From assembly GCA_947479475.1 (NCBI GenBank), contig CANJZW010000048.1, positions 1-35,624 on the forward strand: a stretch of 35,624 bases of DNA. Direction: 5' to 3'. Shown here piece after piece: positions 8,410 through 17,022 of this stretch; within the stretch, counting starts at the first letter, position 1, and the number at the start of each line of letters is the position of its first letter. This DNA comes from Chthoniobacteraceae bacterium (GTDB lineage: Bacteria > Verrucomicrobiota > Verrucomicrobiia > Chthoniobacterales > Chthoniobacteraceae). The notes beneath the pieces are model-generated. The model was not told where the DNA came from, did no database searches, and saw only the letters and a list, made by a program, of their open reading frames with translations. A program made the position numbers and the translations under genes.

Positions 8410-9387
8410 CTAAAGAGTCGGGCGCCAAACCAGGGTGTGGCTTTGTGTCTCGATCTCCGCCCAATGCACTTTGTAGTCCAAAATGGACCCCAGATCGTAC
8501 CTTTGGATTCCCCCCTCACACAGCCACCCGACCATTTCCCACTGGAGCAGATTGCCCACCGAGAGCCCGGCCCAATCCGCCCCGTAACTGAACTGCTGTC
8601 CGCGGTAACAAATCCCGTCGATGCCCCCCATCACGAAACCGATGTCCCGCCCCTCGCGGCTGACAAAAATGGCGCGTGCCACCTCGTTTTTACACATTCG
8701 TAGGAAGACGGAACGGTAGAATGTGAGGTAGGGCTCCTCTGTCATGCCGCAGTTTTCGAGGCCTTTCCAGCTGGTTTTTTCGATGGCAACCATCCGCTCA
8801 AACGTGAGTCGGGCCTGTTCTTCGGTCGGGGGAACGCAGCGTTCAAATTCCAACCCTGCCTCGCCGCCCTTTTGGATGGCGCGCCGGAGGTTGCCCCTGA
8901 ATTTGCGGCTGCGGCGGGAGAGAAAGCCGTCTGGACCTCCGGAGAGGGACGCCGAGCAGAAACGGATGGGCTCCAGACAGCCCACTTCGTAGCGGCCCGC
9001 GAACAGGCGCAGCAGGCGGCCGAGCAGGGGGCCCTCCAGATCCAGTCCGCTGATGGCGACGCAGGGGTGCAGCTGCCTCTTGCGGTGTTCGGCCAGGAGC
9101 TCCTCCAGCAGTTCGGGCGCGTTGGGGCCCAGGAGGGGGCGGCTGAAGAACCAGTGCGCTTCAATCGGTTCCAGAAGCGGGCCAACGGAGGGGTGTTCGT
9201 AACCCGCGAGCGTGAGCACGCTGTCCGCGCTGGAGTGCAGGTGGAGTTCGCGGTGGGGCGCGATGATCTCGTGGAAGGAAAAGTTCCACTCCGAGCGGCT
9301 GCAAATGGGGTCTGCCAGGGCGCTTTCGCCCGCCCAGCGGTTCAGGAGGGAATCCGCTTGGTCGAGGGTTGCGATGGAAACTTCCAT
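8410..9387 (-). CDS. GNAT-fold acyltransferase, BioF2-like (Acetyltransf_6)
   Basis: A cytoplasmic protein of 325 residues resembling the Acetyltransf_6/FemAB-like group. The diagnostic C-terminal half has KFRGNLRRAIQKG, then MVAIEKTSWKG, FVSREGRDIGFVMGG, and the acyl-CoA fold end FSYGADWAGLSVGNLLQWEM with YDLGSILDYKVHWA. Homologues act in exopolysaccharide or cell-surface acylation, but substrates are usually unknown. The frame is open upstream to 9471, which would overlap dnaB. ATG 9387 leaves a 46-base gap and begins where the similarity begins. It is probably cotranscribed with dnaB upstream. Confidence 0.78.
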   Translation of the reverse strand: MEVSIATLDQADSLLNRWAGESALADPICSRSEWNFSFHEIIAPHRELHLHSSADSVLTLAGYEHPSVGPLLEPIEAHWFFSRPLLGPNAPELLEELLAEHRKRQLHPCVAISGLDLEGPLLGRLLRLFAGRYEVGCLEPIRFCSASLSGGPDGFLSRRSRKFRGNLRRAIQKGGEAGLEFERCVPPTEEQARLTFERMVAIEKTSWKGLENCGMTEEPYLTFYRSVFLRMCKNEVARAIFVSREGRDIGFVMGGIDGICYRGQQFSYGADWAGLSVGNLLQWEMVGWLCEGGIQRYDLGSILDYKVHWAEIETQSHTLVWRPTL

Positions 9388-9433
9388 TTCGAGGGAAGGG
9401 GACTGTGTGTTGGAGAGGCCGGCGCCCGGGTGG

Positions 9434-10888
9434 TTAGTCGCCTTCACCCTCCGACTCCGCACGGTCTTCAAAGCGTGTGAATTCCTTGCGGAAGGTCAGC
9501 GAGACGTCGCCCACCGGGCCGTTACGCTGCTTGGCGATGATGAGCGTGGCCTTGCCGGCGATCTCCTGCTTGGCCTCGTCAGAGTCTGCGTAGTATTCCT
9601 CGCGTACCAGCAGCCCGACGCAGTCGGCGTCCTGCTCGATGCTTCCGGATTCGCGCAAGTCGCTCAGACGCGGGCGCCCCTTGCTCTCGCCGGTACGGCT
9701 TTCGGGATTTCGGTTCAACTGGGCGAGCACTACCACGGGAATGTTCAACTCTTTGGCCAGCGCCTTCAAACCGCTGGAGATTTCCGCAATTTCAATCTGG
9801 CGGTTGTCCTGCGCCCGGCGGCTTGTGGATTTGAGTAGCTGCAAATAATCGATAAAAATGGCCGCGATGTCGTGCTGGCTCTTGAGCCGGCGCGCCTTGG
9901 CTCGTAGCTCCAAAATGCTCAGGCCCGCGGAGTCGTCGATGAACAACTTGGACTGGGCCAGTCGCGCCCCAGCGCTGGTGAGCGCCGGAAAGTCGCGGTC
10001 CGCGAGAAAGCCGTTGCGGAGCCGGGACTGGTCGATCCGGGCCATGGAGCACAACAGACGCTGCACGAGCTGCATGGCGCTCATTTCCAGAGAAAACACG
10101 GCGACCGGTTTGTTGAGTTCCACGGCGATGTGTTCGGCCATGTTCATCGCAAAGGCCGTCTTCCCCATGGAGGGCCGGGCCGCGATGACGAACATTTCCG
10201 CCCCGTGCAGCCCGTCGGTCATCTGGTCGAGTTTTTTAAACCCGGTGGAGAGTCCCGAAATGCCTCCGCGGCGCTCAAACAGGGTCTGGACCGCCCCGAT
10301 GGCTTCCAGGACGGTGTCCTTGAGCACGAAGGTGTTCTCCTGAAACTGCCCCTTGGCGATCTCGTAGACCTTTCCTTCGACCTCGTCCAAAAGGGTTTGG
10401 ACCGCGCCCTGTTCCTCGTAACTGCGCGCCGCAAACTCCGTACACACGCGGATGATACGGCGGAGGGTGTGTTTGTCGACGACGGCGTCGAGGTAGTAGG
10501 AGACGTTGGCCGCCGTGGGCAGGTAGGTGAAAAGATGAGTGACGAAGGAGGGGCCGCCCACCTGGTCCAGAAGCAAACGGTCCCGGAGGATCTGGGTGAC
10601 CGTGATGAAATCAATCGGCTTGTTATCGTTCCACATTCCCTCCAGCACTTCGAAGAGGACGGCGTGCGCGGGCACGTGAAAATGATCGGGGGAGAGGCGC
10701 TTTTCGGCGCAGATACCGCCCACTTCCCGGGGGGCGAGCATGTAGCTTGAGAGCACGCCCAGCTCCGCCTCGGGCGACTGCGGCAGCATCCGGTGAATCT
10801 CCGGTTGGTGGAGGGCCTTTGCAAAAAGGTCCGCTTTGTCTGATCCGCGGTTTTCGCGACCGCGCCGCTTTGGGGTTTCCGTGGCCAT
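9434..10888 (-). CDS. dnaB: Replicative DNA helicase DnaB
   Basis: Hexameric helicase that unwinds DNA at the replication fork. The 484 residues show the N-terminal DnaB domain (QSPEAELGVLSSYML, FHVPAHAVLFEVL), the linker, and the RecA-like motor. The motor has Walker A ARPSMGKT at 237-244, FSLEMSAMQLVQRLL, Walker B AIFIDYLQLL, VVVLAQLNR, and SDLRESGSIEQDAD. No intein or frameshift is visible. The annotated ATG 10888 directly follows a hairpin with six U. Met34 (ATG at 10789) lies just before the conserved core, has GGAG about ten bases upstream, and is a serious alternative start. Residues 1-33 are charged and not conserved. The gene lies 99 bases after rplI on the same strand, the common rplI-dnaB neighbourhood. 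Confidence 0.96.
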   Translation of the reverse strand: MATETPKRRGRENRGSDKADLFAKALHQPEIHRMLPQSPEAELGVLSSYMLAPREVGGICAEKRLSPDHFHVPAHAVLFEVLEGMWNDNKPIDFITVTQILRDRLLLDQVGGPSFVTHLFTYLPTAANVSYYLDAVVDKHTLRRIIRVCTEFAARSYEEQGAVQTLLDEVEGKVYEIAKGQFQENTFVLKDTVLEAIGAVQTLFERRGGISGLSTGFKKLDQMTDGLHGAEMFVIAARPSMGKTAFAMNMAEHIAVELNKPVAVFSLEMSAMQLVQRLLCSMARIDQSRLRNGFLADRDFPALTSAGARLAQSKLFIDDSAGLSILELRAKARRLKSQHDIAAIFIDYLQLLKSTSRRAQDNRQIEIAEISSGLKALAKELNIPVVVLAQLNRNPESRTGESKGRPRLSDLRESGSIEQDADCVGLLVREEYYADSDEAKQEIAGKATLIIAKQRNGPVGDVSLTFRKEFTRFEDRAESEGEGD

Positions 10889-10891
10889 AAA

Positions 10892-10920
10892 AAAGGAGGC
10901 GGAACAACTCCGCCTCCTTT
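10892..10920 (-). terminator. Intrinsic terminator or attenuator between rplI and dnaB
   Basis: A perfect 12-base-pair inverted repeat (arms 10892-10903 and 10909-10920) encloses a five-base loop. Read on the minus strand, the hairpin runs into six T (10894-10889), so it has the form of a rho-independent terminator for rplI. The T-run ends exactly at the ATG of the longest dnaB frame. The first arm also contains AAAGGAGG, a perfect Shine-Dalgarno match, but it is 24 bases from that ATG and paired in the hairpin. Confidence 0.8.
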
Positions 10921-10987
10921 GGTTAAATTCTGTGCATCACCACCGGGGCTTCAAGGGCCGGAAGGCAGAGATCAGGATCCTATTCCT

Positions 10988-11545
10988 CTATTCCTGGTGG
11001 CGGGCCTTGGCCTTCGCCTTGTAGCCGCCTGCGGGACGTTCGTCACCCTCATGGGAGGCAGACTGGGAATCCCCTTCGGCAGCGCCCTTCGCCTTCACCG
11101 TGACGTGCAACACCGCAGAAACGTCGTGATGCAGCTTGATGGTGATTTCGTGCGAACCGCTTTCCTTGATTGGACGCTCCAGTTGGATGCGGTGGCGGTC
11201 GATTTCGATTTTGCCGCCCAGTTCCGCCTTGAGGCGCTCGGCGAGGTCGGTCGAAGTGATCGAACCGAACGCTTTGCCGGTTTCGCCCGTTTCCAGGTCC
11301 AAAATGAGTTTGATCTTCCCGATGCGGCGGGCGAGGTCTTCGGCTTCGTTCAATTCCCGTGCTTCCCGTTCGGCGCGTTTGGCCTTGAGGAGGGCGAGGC
11401 GGCGCATCGTGGCCGGGGTGACTTCAAGAGCCTTGCCGGTGGGGATGAGAAAATTGCGTGCAAAACCAGCCCGCACCCTCACTACATCCGCCTCGGCGCC
11501 TAATGTTTCAATTTTCTCAGTTAGAATAACTTCCGTGGTTGCCAT
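10988..11545 (-). CDS. rplI: 50S ribosomal protein L9
   Basis: A 185-residue bL9 that binds 23S rRNA at the base of the L1 stalk. The N-terminal domain carries the family pattern (VILTEKIETLGAEADVVRV, AGFARNFLIPTGKAL). The long connecting helix is Lys/Arg/Glu rich (LLKAKRAEREARELNEAEDL). The C-terminal domain follows (TGKAFGSITSTDLAERLKAE). A basic tail of about 35 residues (GAAEGDSQSASHEGDERPAG onward) makes it longer than E. coli L9 (149). rpsF, ssb and rpsR, often just upstream, are absent. The 285 bases before the start hold no gene I recognise and should contain its promoter. No strong Shine-Dalgarno is visible. Confidence 0.96.
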   Translation of the reverse strand: MATTEVILTEKIETLGAEADVVRVRAGFARNFLIPTGKALEVTPATMRRLALLKAKRAEREARELNEAEDLARRIGKIKLILDLETGETGKAFGSITSTDLAERLKAELGGKIEIDRHRIQLERPIKESGSHEITIKLHHDVSAVLHVTVKAKGAAEGDSQSASHEGDERPAGGYKAKAKARHQE

Positions 11546-11830
11546 ATATCAAGGGAATGAAAGGGTGTCGAAGACTTGGTCGAAAACAGGTGGTTTCCAG
11601 AGAAAACCGGCAGTTACAACCCGCAAAATCACTTGCGGACGCAACACCGGAACCTGAATCACTCGGTTCGACGCGGGTGAGGGAGCAAACAGCATGAAGC
11701 CGGATGTGTCAAGGACGTGGATGCAGGAAACTTGAGATCCGCAGGTTTCGCAAAAACGCAGCGTCTCCGAAACCCACGAAGCGCCACTATCCCCCCTTGT
11801 TCACACGAACCAACAATCCCCTAACGGAAT

Positions 11831-12127
11831 CTAGTTCGAGAAGTCGCTCGTGAATGCAGGCTGCAAGCGCCGAAAAGCTGGGGTCACAGTGCAAACGATA
11901 ATGCCCTCGTGGGTTTGGTTTTTACGGTGCAATACCATAAAATCCCAACGGTTGTGCGTAAGAATAGCGCGTCCGGATTGAGTCGCAAAATCGAGAACCT
12001 CGTTATCAGGAACGGCGTCATTCGCCATTCCTGACTCACGCGAAGTCAGCACATCGTGGCCGAGGCGTCTTAGCGCGAAGACGGCGGGTAAAGGAAAATT
12101 CTCGTTAGAATAAAGACGTGCAATCAC
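11831..12127 (-). CDS. DUF5615 PIN-like toxin
   Basis: A 98-residue PIN-like protein of the DUF5615 family, the presumed RNase toxin partner of DUF433 proteins. Visible family features are RLYSNENFPLPAVFALRRLG, HDVLT, a DNEVLDFATQSGRAILTHN stretch and WDFMVLH. The real start is GTG 12127, overlapping the upstream antitoxin stop as GTGA. The longer frame from 12286 only reads through the antitoxin gene in another frame. PIN domains use clustered acidic residues; here E in SNENFP, D in NDAVPDNE and D in RWDF are candidates. Confidence 0.82.
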   Translation of the reverse strand: MIARLYSNENFPLPAVFALRRLGHDVLTSRESGMANDAVPDNEVLDFATQSGRAILTHNRWDFMVLHRKNQTHEGIIVCTVTPAFRRLQPAFTSDFSN

Positions 12128-12459
12128 AAGTCGTCCCCGTTGGCTGCAATTTCGCGATCCATTTCTTCCCGGTGAGATCGCGCGTAATGCCAGGCGCTGG
12201 TCAAATCCTCCGCGTTCAGAGAGGGGTAGGCGCTCAGGAGCTGGGCGTCCGTGCTTCCCGAGCGACGATAGCTCTCTAGAAGCCACACAGGGATTCGAGT
12301 TCGAATGACCCGCGCAGAGCCCCCGCAGACTCCTTTCTGGATGTCTATTCCAGGGTGGGAGTCAGTCACTTCCAGTGCCACCACAGAAAGAAGACGCGCC
12401 TTGTCTCCTTTCGGAAGGAGCATCATCGCATCCCGGACACTCTCAAACGTTACACCCAT
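12124..12459 (-). CDS. DUF433-domain antitoxin
   Basis: A 111-residue DUF433 protein, the VapB45-like partner of DUF5615 toxins. The C-terminal half has the short homeodomain-like DUF433 core: GIDIQKGVCGGSARVIRTRI, PVWLLESYRRSG, DAQLLSAYPSLNAEDLTSAW, YARSHREEMDREI. The N-terminal ~45 residues probably form the extra dimerisation part. ATG 12459 has AAGGTG about eight bases upstream. A GTG two codons earlier is less likely. The pair is divergent from dnaE, so bases 12466-12632 would carry both promoters. Confidence 0.82.
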   Translation of the reverse strand: MGVTFESVRDAMMLLPKGDKARLLSVVALEVTDSHPGIDIQKGVCGGSARVIRTRIPVWLLESYRRSGSTDAQLLSAYPSLNAEDLTSAWHYARSHREEMDREIAANGDDL

Positions 12460-12632
12460 GCCCACACCTTACCACAAGTGTGCCGGATAGAGGAACATTC
12501 TTGAGCCAAAACTAGAATCTACGTTGAGGCCCGCCCCCCGCCCGAGGTTCCCGCCGCTCCCCGCGCTTTCTCAAATTCCATCGCTTCGTCCGTGATCCCG
12601 CGCCCTAGAGCGTGTAGGTTCATCGCCCAGTC

Positions 12633-15600
12633 ATGCCAGACCCCTTCGTCCATCTCCATCTCCATTCAGAATACTCCCTGCTCGACGGCGCCATCCGAAT
12701 CCCGGCGCTCATGAAAAAGGTCAAGGAGTACGGGATGCCCGCGGTGGCCCTCACCGACCACGGCAACCTCTTTGGGGCCATTGAATTTTATCAGGAGGCT
12801 GAAAAAGCCGGCGTCAAACCCATCATCGGCGTGGAGGCCTACATCGCCCCCGGTTCCCACAAGGACCGCAATGCCTCCAGCGGCAGGGACGCCGCCTACC
12901 ACCTCACGCTGCTGGCCAAGGACGCCGAAGGATACGCCAACCTGGTGCGCCTCGTGTCCATCGCCCACCTCGATGGGATGTACTACAAGCCGCGCATCGA
13001 CAAGGAATTGCTTTCTAAATACGGGCGGGGCCTCATTGGCCTGAGCGGCTGCCTCAAGGGGGAGGTCAACCAGGCCATTCTCGCCGACAACGAACCACGC
13101 GCCTGGGAACTCGCCGCCGAGTACCGCGACATTTTGGGGAAGGAAAACTTCTTCATGGAGCTGCACGACCACGGCATCGAGCAGCAGATCCGCTGCAACA
13201 AGCTGCTACCCAAGATGGCTAGGGAGCTCGGCGTGGGCATGGTGGCCGCAAACGACGTCCACTTCCTGGACCGCTCCCAGCACGAGGCCCACGACGTCAT
13301 GATCTGCATCGGCACCGGGTGCAACGTGGCCGACGAAAAACGCATGCGCTACGTGCCGGAGCTCTACTTCAAGAGCCCCCTGGAGATGTCCTCCCTGTTT
13401 CGCGAATACCCCGAGTCCGTGCGCAACACTTTGGAGATCGCCGACCGCTGCAACCTCAAAATCGAGTTCGGCAAACCGAAGTACCCCGCCTACGAGCCGC
13501 CACCGGGGATGGACCAAAACGAGTACATGCGCCAGATCTGCCAGCAGGGGCTGGCGGGCCGGTACGGTTCCGAGGCGGAGTCCAGCGTGATCCAGGAGCG
13601 TCTGGAGCGGGAGCTGGGGCTTTTGGAGAAGCAGGGCTTCGTGAACTACTTCCTCATCGTGTGGGATTTTATTAACTGGGCCAAAAGCAAGGGCATCCCC
13701 GTCGGCCCGGGCCGCGGCTCGGCGGCCGGTTCGATGGTCGCCTATCTCATGGGGATCACGGACATCGACCCCATCAAGTTCAAGCTGCTCTTTGAGCGCT
13801 TTCTTAACCCCGAGCGCGTCAGCCCGCCGGACATCGACGTCGACTTCTGCCAGAGCCGGCGTGGTGAAGTTATTGATTACGTACGTATCAAGTACGGCGA
13901 GCGCGCCGTAGCCCAGATCGCCACCTTCGGCACGATGGGCGCAAAGTCCGTGGTGCGGGACGTGGGCCGCGTCCTGGGCTGGAGCTACGGGGACGCTGAC
14001 CGGGTCTCCAAGATGATCCCCAATGAGCTGGGTATTACGCTGGCCGGGGTGGATAAAAAGAACAAGGAAACCGGCGTGGTGGAGCACACCGACGGCGCGA
14101 TCGACAAGAACCCCGAACTCAAGGCGGCGGTGGACCACGAGCCGGCCACCCGCCAGCTCTGGGAATACGCCTGCACCCTGGAGGGCCTCACGCGCGGCGT
14201 GGGCGTGCACGCGGCGGGTGTAGTGATCAGCGACCGCGATCTCTCCGAGTACATCCCGCTCACCCGGGCCAACGACGGGTCCATCGTCAGCCAGTACTCG
14301 ATGTCGCCGCTCACCGACCTGGGGATGCTCAAGATGGACTTTCTCGGGCTCAAGACGCTCACCGTCATCCACGACGCGGTGGCGCTGATCCGGCGCCGGG
14401 AGCCGGGGTTCGATATCGACAAGGTTCCGCTTGTGAACCAGCCGACGTTCGACTTGCTCAACCGGGGTGAAACGGTGGCGGTGTTCCAGTTGGAATCTGG
14501 CGGGATGATGAAGACCTGCCGCAAGTTTGATGTGAAGGACATTGAGGATATTAACGCGATTTTGGCGTTGTACCGGCCGGGTCCGATGGATCTTATTGAT
14601 GATTACATCAAGCGCAAGAAAGGGGAGGCTAAAATAAAGTACGCCCATCCCCTTCTGGAAAAAGTCACCGCCGACACCTACGGCATCTTCGTCTACCAGG
14701 AGCAGGTCATGCAGGCCGCCCAGGTCCTCGGCGGGTACACCCTTGGCGGCGCCGATTTGCTGCGCCGCGCCATGGGCAAGAAGGATAAGGAAAAGATGGC
14801 CAAGGAGCGCGAGAAGTTCCGGGATGGTTGCCGGGACATCAACGGGATCCAGGAAAAGCAGGCCAACGAGATCTTCGATTTGCTCGAGAAGTTCGCCGGG
14901 TACGGGTTCAACCGGTCGCACTCGGCGGCGTACGCTTGGGTGAGTTATCAGACGGCTTATTTAAAGGCCAACTACCCTGTGGAATTCATGGCCGGGGTGA
15001 TGGGCAACGAGGTGGGCAAGACGGACAAGCTCACGGTTTTTGTGGCCGAATGCCAGCGCATGGGGCTGCAGATTCTCCCGCCGGATATCAACCGCAGCGG
15101 CCTTTCCTTCGAACCGGAAAACGAGGGCGAAAAACCCGGGATCCGCTACGGTCTGGCGGCTATTAAAAACGTGGGGGAGGCTGCGATGGTGGCGGCTTTG
15201 GAGGAGCGTCAAAGCGGCGGCGTGTTTGCGTCCCTTGCGGACTTCTGCGCACGGGTCGATACCAAGCGGGTCAATAAAAAGTCGGTGGAAAGCTTGGTGC
15301 GCTGCGGCGCCTTTGACTGGACGGGCGTGGAGCGGGCGGAGCTTTTCGAGGAGATCGAAAGCGCCATGGCGGCCGCGGCCAGCATCAGCCGGGACCGCGC
15401 GGCGGGGCAGGTGTCGCTTTTTGACGCGCTGGATGCGCCGATGCCCAAAACCAAAAAACGCTCACAGAAGACGGTGACACCTTGGAGCCCTGAGGAAAAG
15501 TTGGCGGCGGAGAAGGAGTTGCTCGGCTTTTATGTGACCGGCCACCCGCTGGACCGCTACCGCTCCCTGTTTGAGAGTGGCAAATACGTGCCGATTGCGA

Positions 15601-16121
15601 ATCTGGCGGAGTCGGTGGAACCGGGCAAGCGCAACACGGTCCTGCAGATTGCGGGGGCGTTGTCGGCAGTGGAGAAGCGGTTTTCGAAAAAGGGGAACAA
15701 ACCCTTCGCGATCGTGACGCTGGAGGATTTGAGTGATTCGGTGGAGGTGATGATTTTCGGGGAAGCGTACACGAACGGGGCGCTGCACATCGAGGTGGGC
15801 AAACTGGTGGCAATCGAGGCCAAGGTGGAGGTGCGCGAGGACGAGGGGGTGCGCGTGATGGCCAACGAGGTCAAACCTCTGCGGCGTCCGGCCGAGGTGG
15901 CGCGGCCGGTCCATTTGAAACTGGCGTGGGAGAGTACCTCCGAGGCCGAGTTGTTGGAGATCCGCGAGGCGCTTGGCTCCAGTCCTGGGATGCGCCCTGT
16001 GGTGCTGCAGTTTGAGCACGGCGACGGCCGCAAAATCCGGGTGCATCCTGCCGAGCAGTACCGTGTGGACTGGGTGCCGGAGCTGGAGGCGCGTCTAGAG
16101 CGCTGGGTGGTGCGTGGGTAG
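12633..16121 (+). CDS. dnaE: DNA polymerase III subunit alpha
   Basis: The replicative polymerase catalytic subunit, 1162 residues, almost the length of E. coli DnaE. The N-terminal PHP domain keeps its metal-ligand motif (HLHLHSEYSLLDG at 7-19, TDHGN). E. coli has degenerated here, so a PHP 3'-5' exonuclease or pyrophosphatase activity is plausible. The palm has GPGRGSAAGS and PDIDVDFCQSRRGEVIDYV. D400 and D402 match the E. coli catalytic D401 and D403. Fingers, tandem HhH and OB fold follow (KNVGEAAMVAALEE, VLQIAGALSAVEKRFSKKG, VEVMIFGEAY). No intein is present. Codon usage is uneven: around 14,500-14,640 and after 15,480 third positions are less GC-rich than in the first half. Confidence 0.97.
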   Translation: MPDPFVHLHLHSEYSLLDGAIRIPALMKKVKEYGMPAVALTDHGNLFGAIEFYQEAEKAGVKPIIGVEAYIAPGSHKDRNASSGRDAAYHLTLLAKDAEGYANLVRLVSIAHLDGMYYKPRIDKELLSKYGRGLIGLSGCLKGEVNQAILADNEPRAWELAAEYRDILGKENFFMELHDHGIEQQIRCNKLLPKMARELGVGMVAANDVHFLDRSQHEAHDVMICIGTGCNVADEKRMRYVPELYFKSPLEMSSLFREYPESVRNTLEIADRCNLKIEFGKPKYPAYEPPPGMDQNEYMRQICQQGLAGRYGSEAESSVIQERLERELGLLEKQGFVNYFLIVWDFINWAKSKGIPVGPGRGSAAGSMVAYLMGITDIDPIKFKLLFERFLNPERVSPPDIDVDFCQSRRGEVIDYVRIKYGERAVAQIATFGTMGAKSVVRDVGRVLGWSYGDADRVSKMIPNELGITLAGVDKKNKETGVVEHTDGAIDKNPELKAAVDHEPATRQLWEYACTLEGLTRGVGVHAAGVVISDRDLSEYIPLTRANDGSIVSQYSMSPLTDLGMLKMDFLGLKTLTVIHDAVALIRRREPGFDIDKVPLVNQPTFDLLNRGETVAVFQLESGGMMKTCRKFDVKDIEDINAILALYRPGPMDLIDDYIKRKKGEAKIKYAHPLLEKVTADTYGIFVYQEQVMQAAQVLGGYTLGGADLLRRAMGKKDKEKMAKEREKFRDGCRDINGIQEKQANEIFDLLEKFAGYGFNRSHSAAYAWVSYQTAYLKANYPVEFMAGVMGNEVGKTDKLTVFVAECQRMGLQILPPDINRSGLSFEPENEGEKPGIRYGLAAIKNVGEAAMVAALEERQSGGVFASLADFCARVDTKRVNKKSVESLVRCGAFDWTGVERAELFEEIESAMAAAASISRDRAAGQVSLFDALDAPMPKTKKRSQKTVTPWSPEEKLAAEKELLGFYVTGHPLDRYRSLFESGKYVPIANLAESVEPGKRNTVLQIAGALSAVEKRFSKKGNKPFAIVTLEDLSDSVEVMIFGEAYTNGALHIEVGKLVAIEAKVEVREDEGVRVMANEVKPLRRPAEVARPVHLKLAWESTSEAELLEIREALGSSPGMRPVVLQFEHGDGRKIRVHPAEQYRVDWVPELEARLERWVVRG

Positions 16122-16198
16122 GGGATTCCGGTATTGTTGTGTGGGGCGGCCCGGGGCATTTAGCGATCGATGCAGTTGGGTGAGCGAATGTGTCGAAA

Positions 16199-16234
16199 CT
16201 CAGACATCCTGAGGTCACGGGAATTGAGATGATC
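16199..16234 (+). repeat. 36-base direct repeat, copy 1
   Basis: Exact 36-base repeat starting ctcagacatcctgaggtcac and ending ttgagatgatc. The second copy is at 16,773-16,808, 574 bases downstream in the same orientation. A shortened, inverted and slightly changed copy (acgtcaggatgtctg) is at about 16,911-16,925. The core cagacatcctgaggt may be a dispersed intergenic repeat. Confidence 0.85.
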
Positions 16235-16364
16235 GTTCCTGAATTCACCCAGAGCAATCTGCTAGTGTAACCCAGTGAGGAAAATAGAAAGTTGCGATTA
16301 GGAAGATTCCCGGTCTTTGGGGGTGCTCTTCATAGAGGTCGGGATGTCTGAGTCTACAGAGACG

Positions 16365-16409
16365 GATGGAGCTGATGGAGCTGATGGAGCTGATGGAGCT
16401 GATGTAGCT
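16365..16409 (+). repeat. Tandem repeat of 9 bases, five units
   Basis: Four perfect units of gatggagct followed by one variant, gatgtagct. Unit length is a multiple of three, but no convincing gene runs through it. Confidence 0.9.
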
Positions 16410-16429
16410 GGCCTGTTGTTTCGGCGCGA

Positions 16430-16760
16430 TTGGGTCGCCCTTACAGGGCTTTCTCCGTTTTTGAATGTTCATCCGCAGGGCTGCCCTGGGCTAACCTAGA
16501 ATGCCCCTTGTAGGGCTTTCGGTTTTATAACGGATCAAACCCATGGCGTTGCCATGGGCTGCGAGTGGACTGCCCCTTGTAGGGGCGCCTGAATGCAGCG
16601 CCATCGGCGCCTGCACGGAAGACCCACGGAAGACCCACGGAACGCCGTCGGAAGACCCACGGGCCCCTGCATGGAGCGCCAACGGCGCGCCCCACGCTAG
16701 CCCGGGGCAACGCCCCGGGAAAATGGACCCAAATTCATCCCCAGCCCTGAAAGGGCGGCC
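16430..16760. repeat. Cluster of GC-rich palindromes (REP-like)
   Basis: Successive short inverted repeats: CCCATGGC/GCCATGGG at about 16,540-16,558, GCCCCTTGTAGGGGC at about 16,572, GGCGCC near 16,590-16,610, and CCGGGGCAACGCCCCGG near 16,702-16,718. Two similar blocks contain a 'gccc...tagggct' arm pair, and the series ends with AGCCCTGAAAGGGCGG. The arrangement suggests several REP-like units placed side by side. Confidence 0.65.
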
Positions 16761-16772
16761 CATCGGTTGAGG

Positions 16773-16808
16773 CTCAGACATCCTGAGGTCACGGGAATTG
16801 AGATGATC
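16773..16808 (+). repeat. 36-base direct repeat, copy 2
   Basis: Identical to 16,199-16,234 over 36 bases. The flanks differ (gttcctg after copy 1, ttttcctg after copy 2). The two copies enclose the tandem repeat and the palindrome cluster, as the ends of a composite repeat block might. Confidence 0.85.
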
Positions 16809-16984
16809 TTTTCCTGCCCTCGCTCTGCTCTATCCGTTTCTGTAAACTTGCGGAAAGAAAGGGAAATTGAGATGAGCAAGATTCCTTTTCCAACGAGAGG
16901 GTTCAGGGAGACGTCAGGATGTCTGGACCTGCTGTCGTTGAATTGTCAATGCCGCCCCGGGGGGGCGAGGAAAGTGCGTGCGCA

Positions 16985-17022
16985 AAAAAGCCGGCACTGT
17001 CTTGCGACGGCGCCGGCTTTTT
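16985..17022 (-). terminator. Bidirectional intrinsic terminator after the sialate O-acetylesterase gene
   Basis: Arms aaaaagccggc (16,985-16,995) and gccggcttttt (17,012-17,022) form an 11-pair stem around a 16-base loop. On the minus strand it lies 27 bases after the stop of the gene at 17,050 and ends in a run of T, so it is a good terminator for that gene. It would also work on the plus strand. Confidence 0.82.

Noticed and set aside
13206..14921. 571-codon open frame antisense to dnaE
   Set aside because: It lies entirely within dnaE, has no recognisable domain, and is explained by GC-rich third positions of dnaE, which suppress stops on the other strand.
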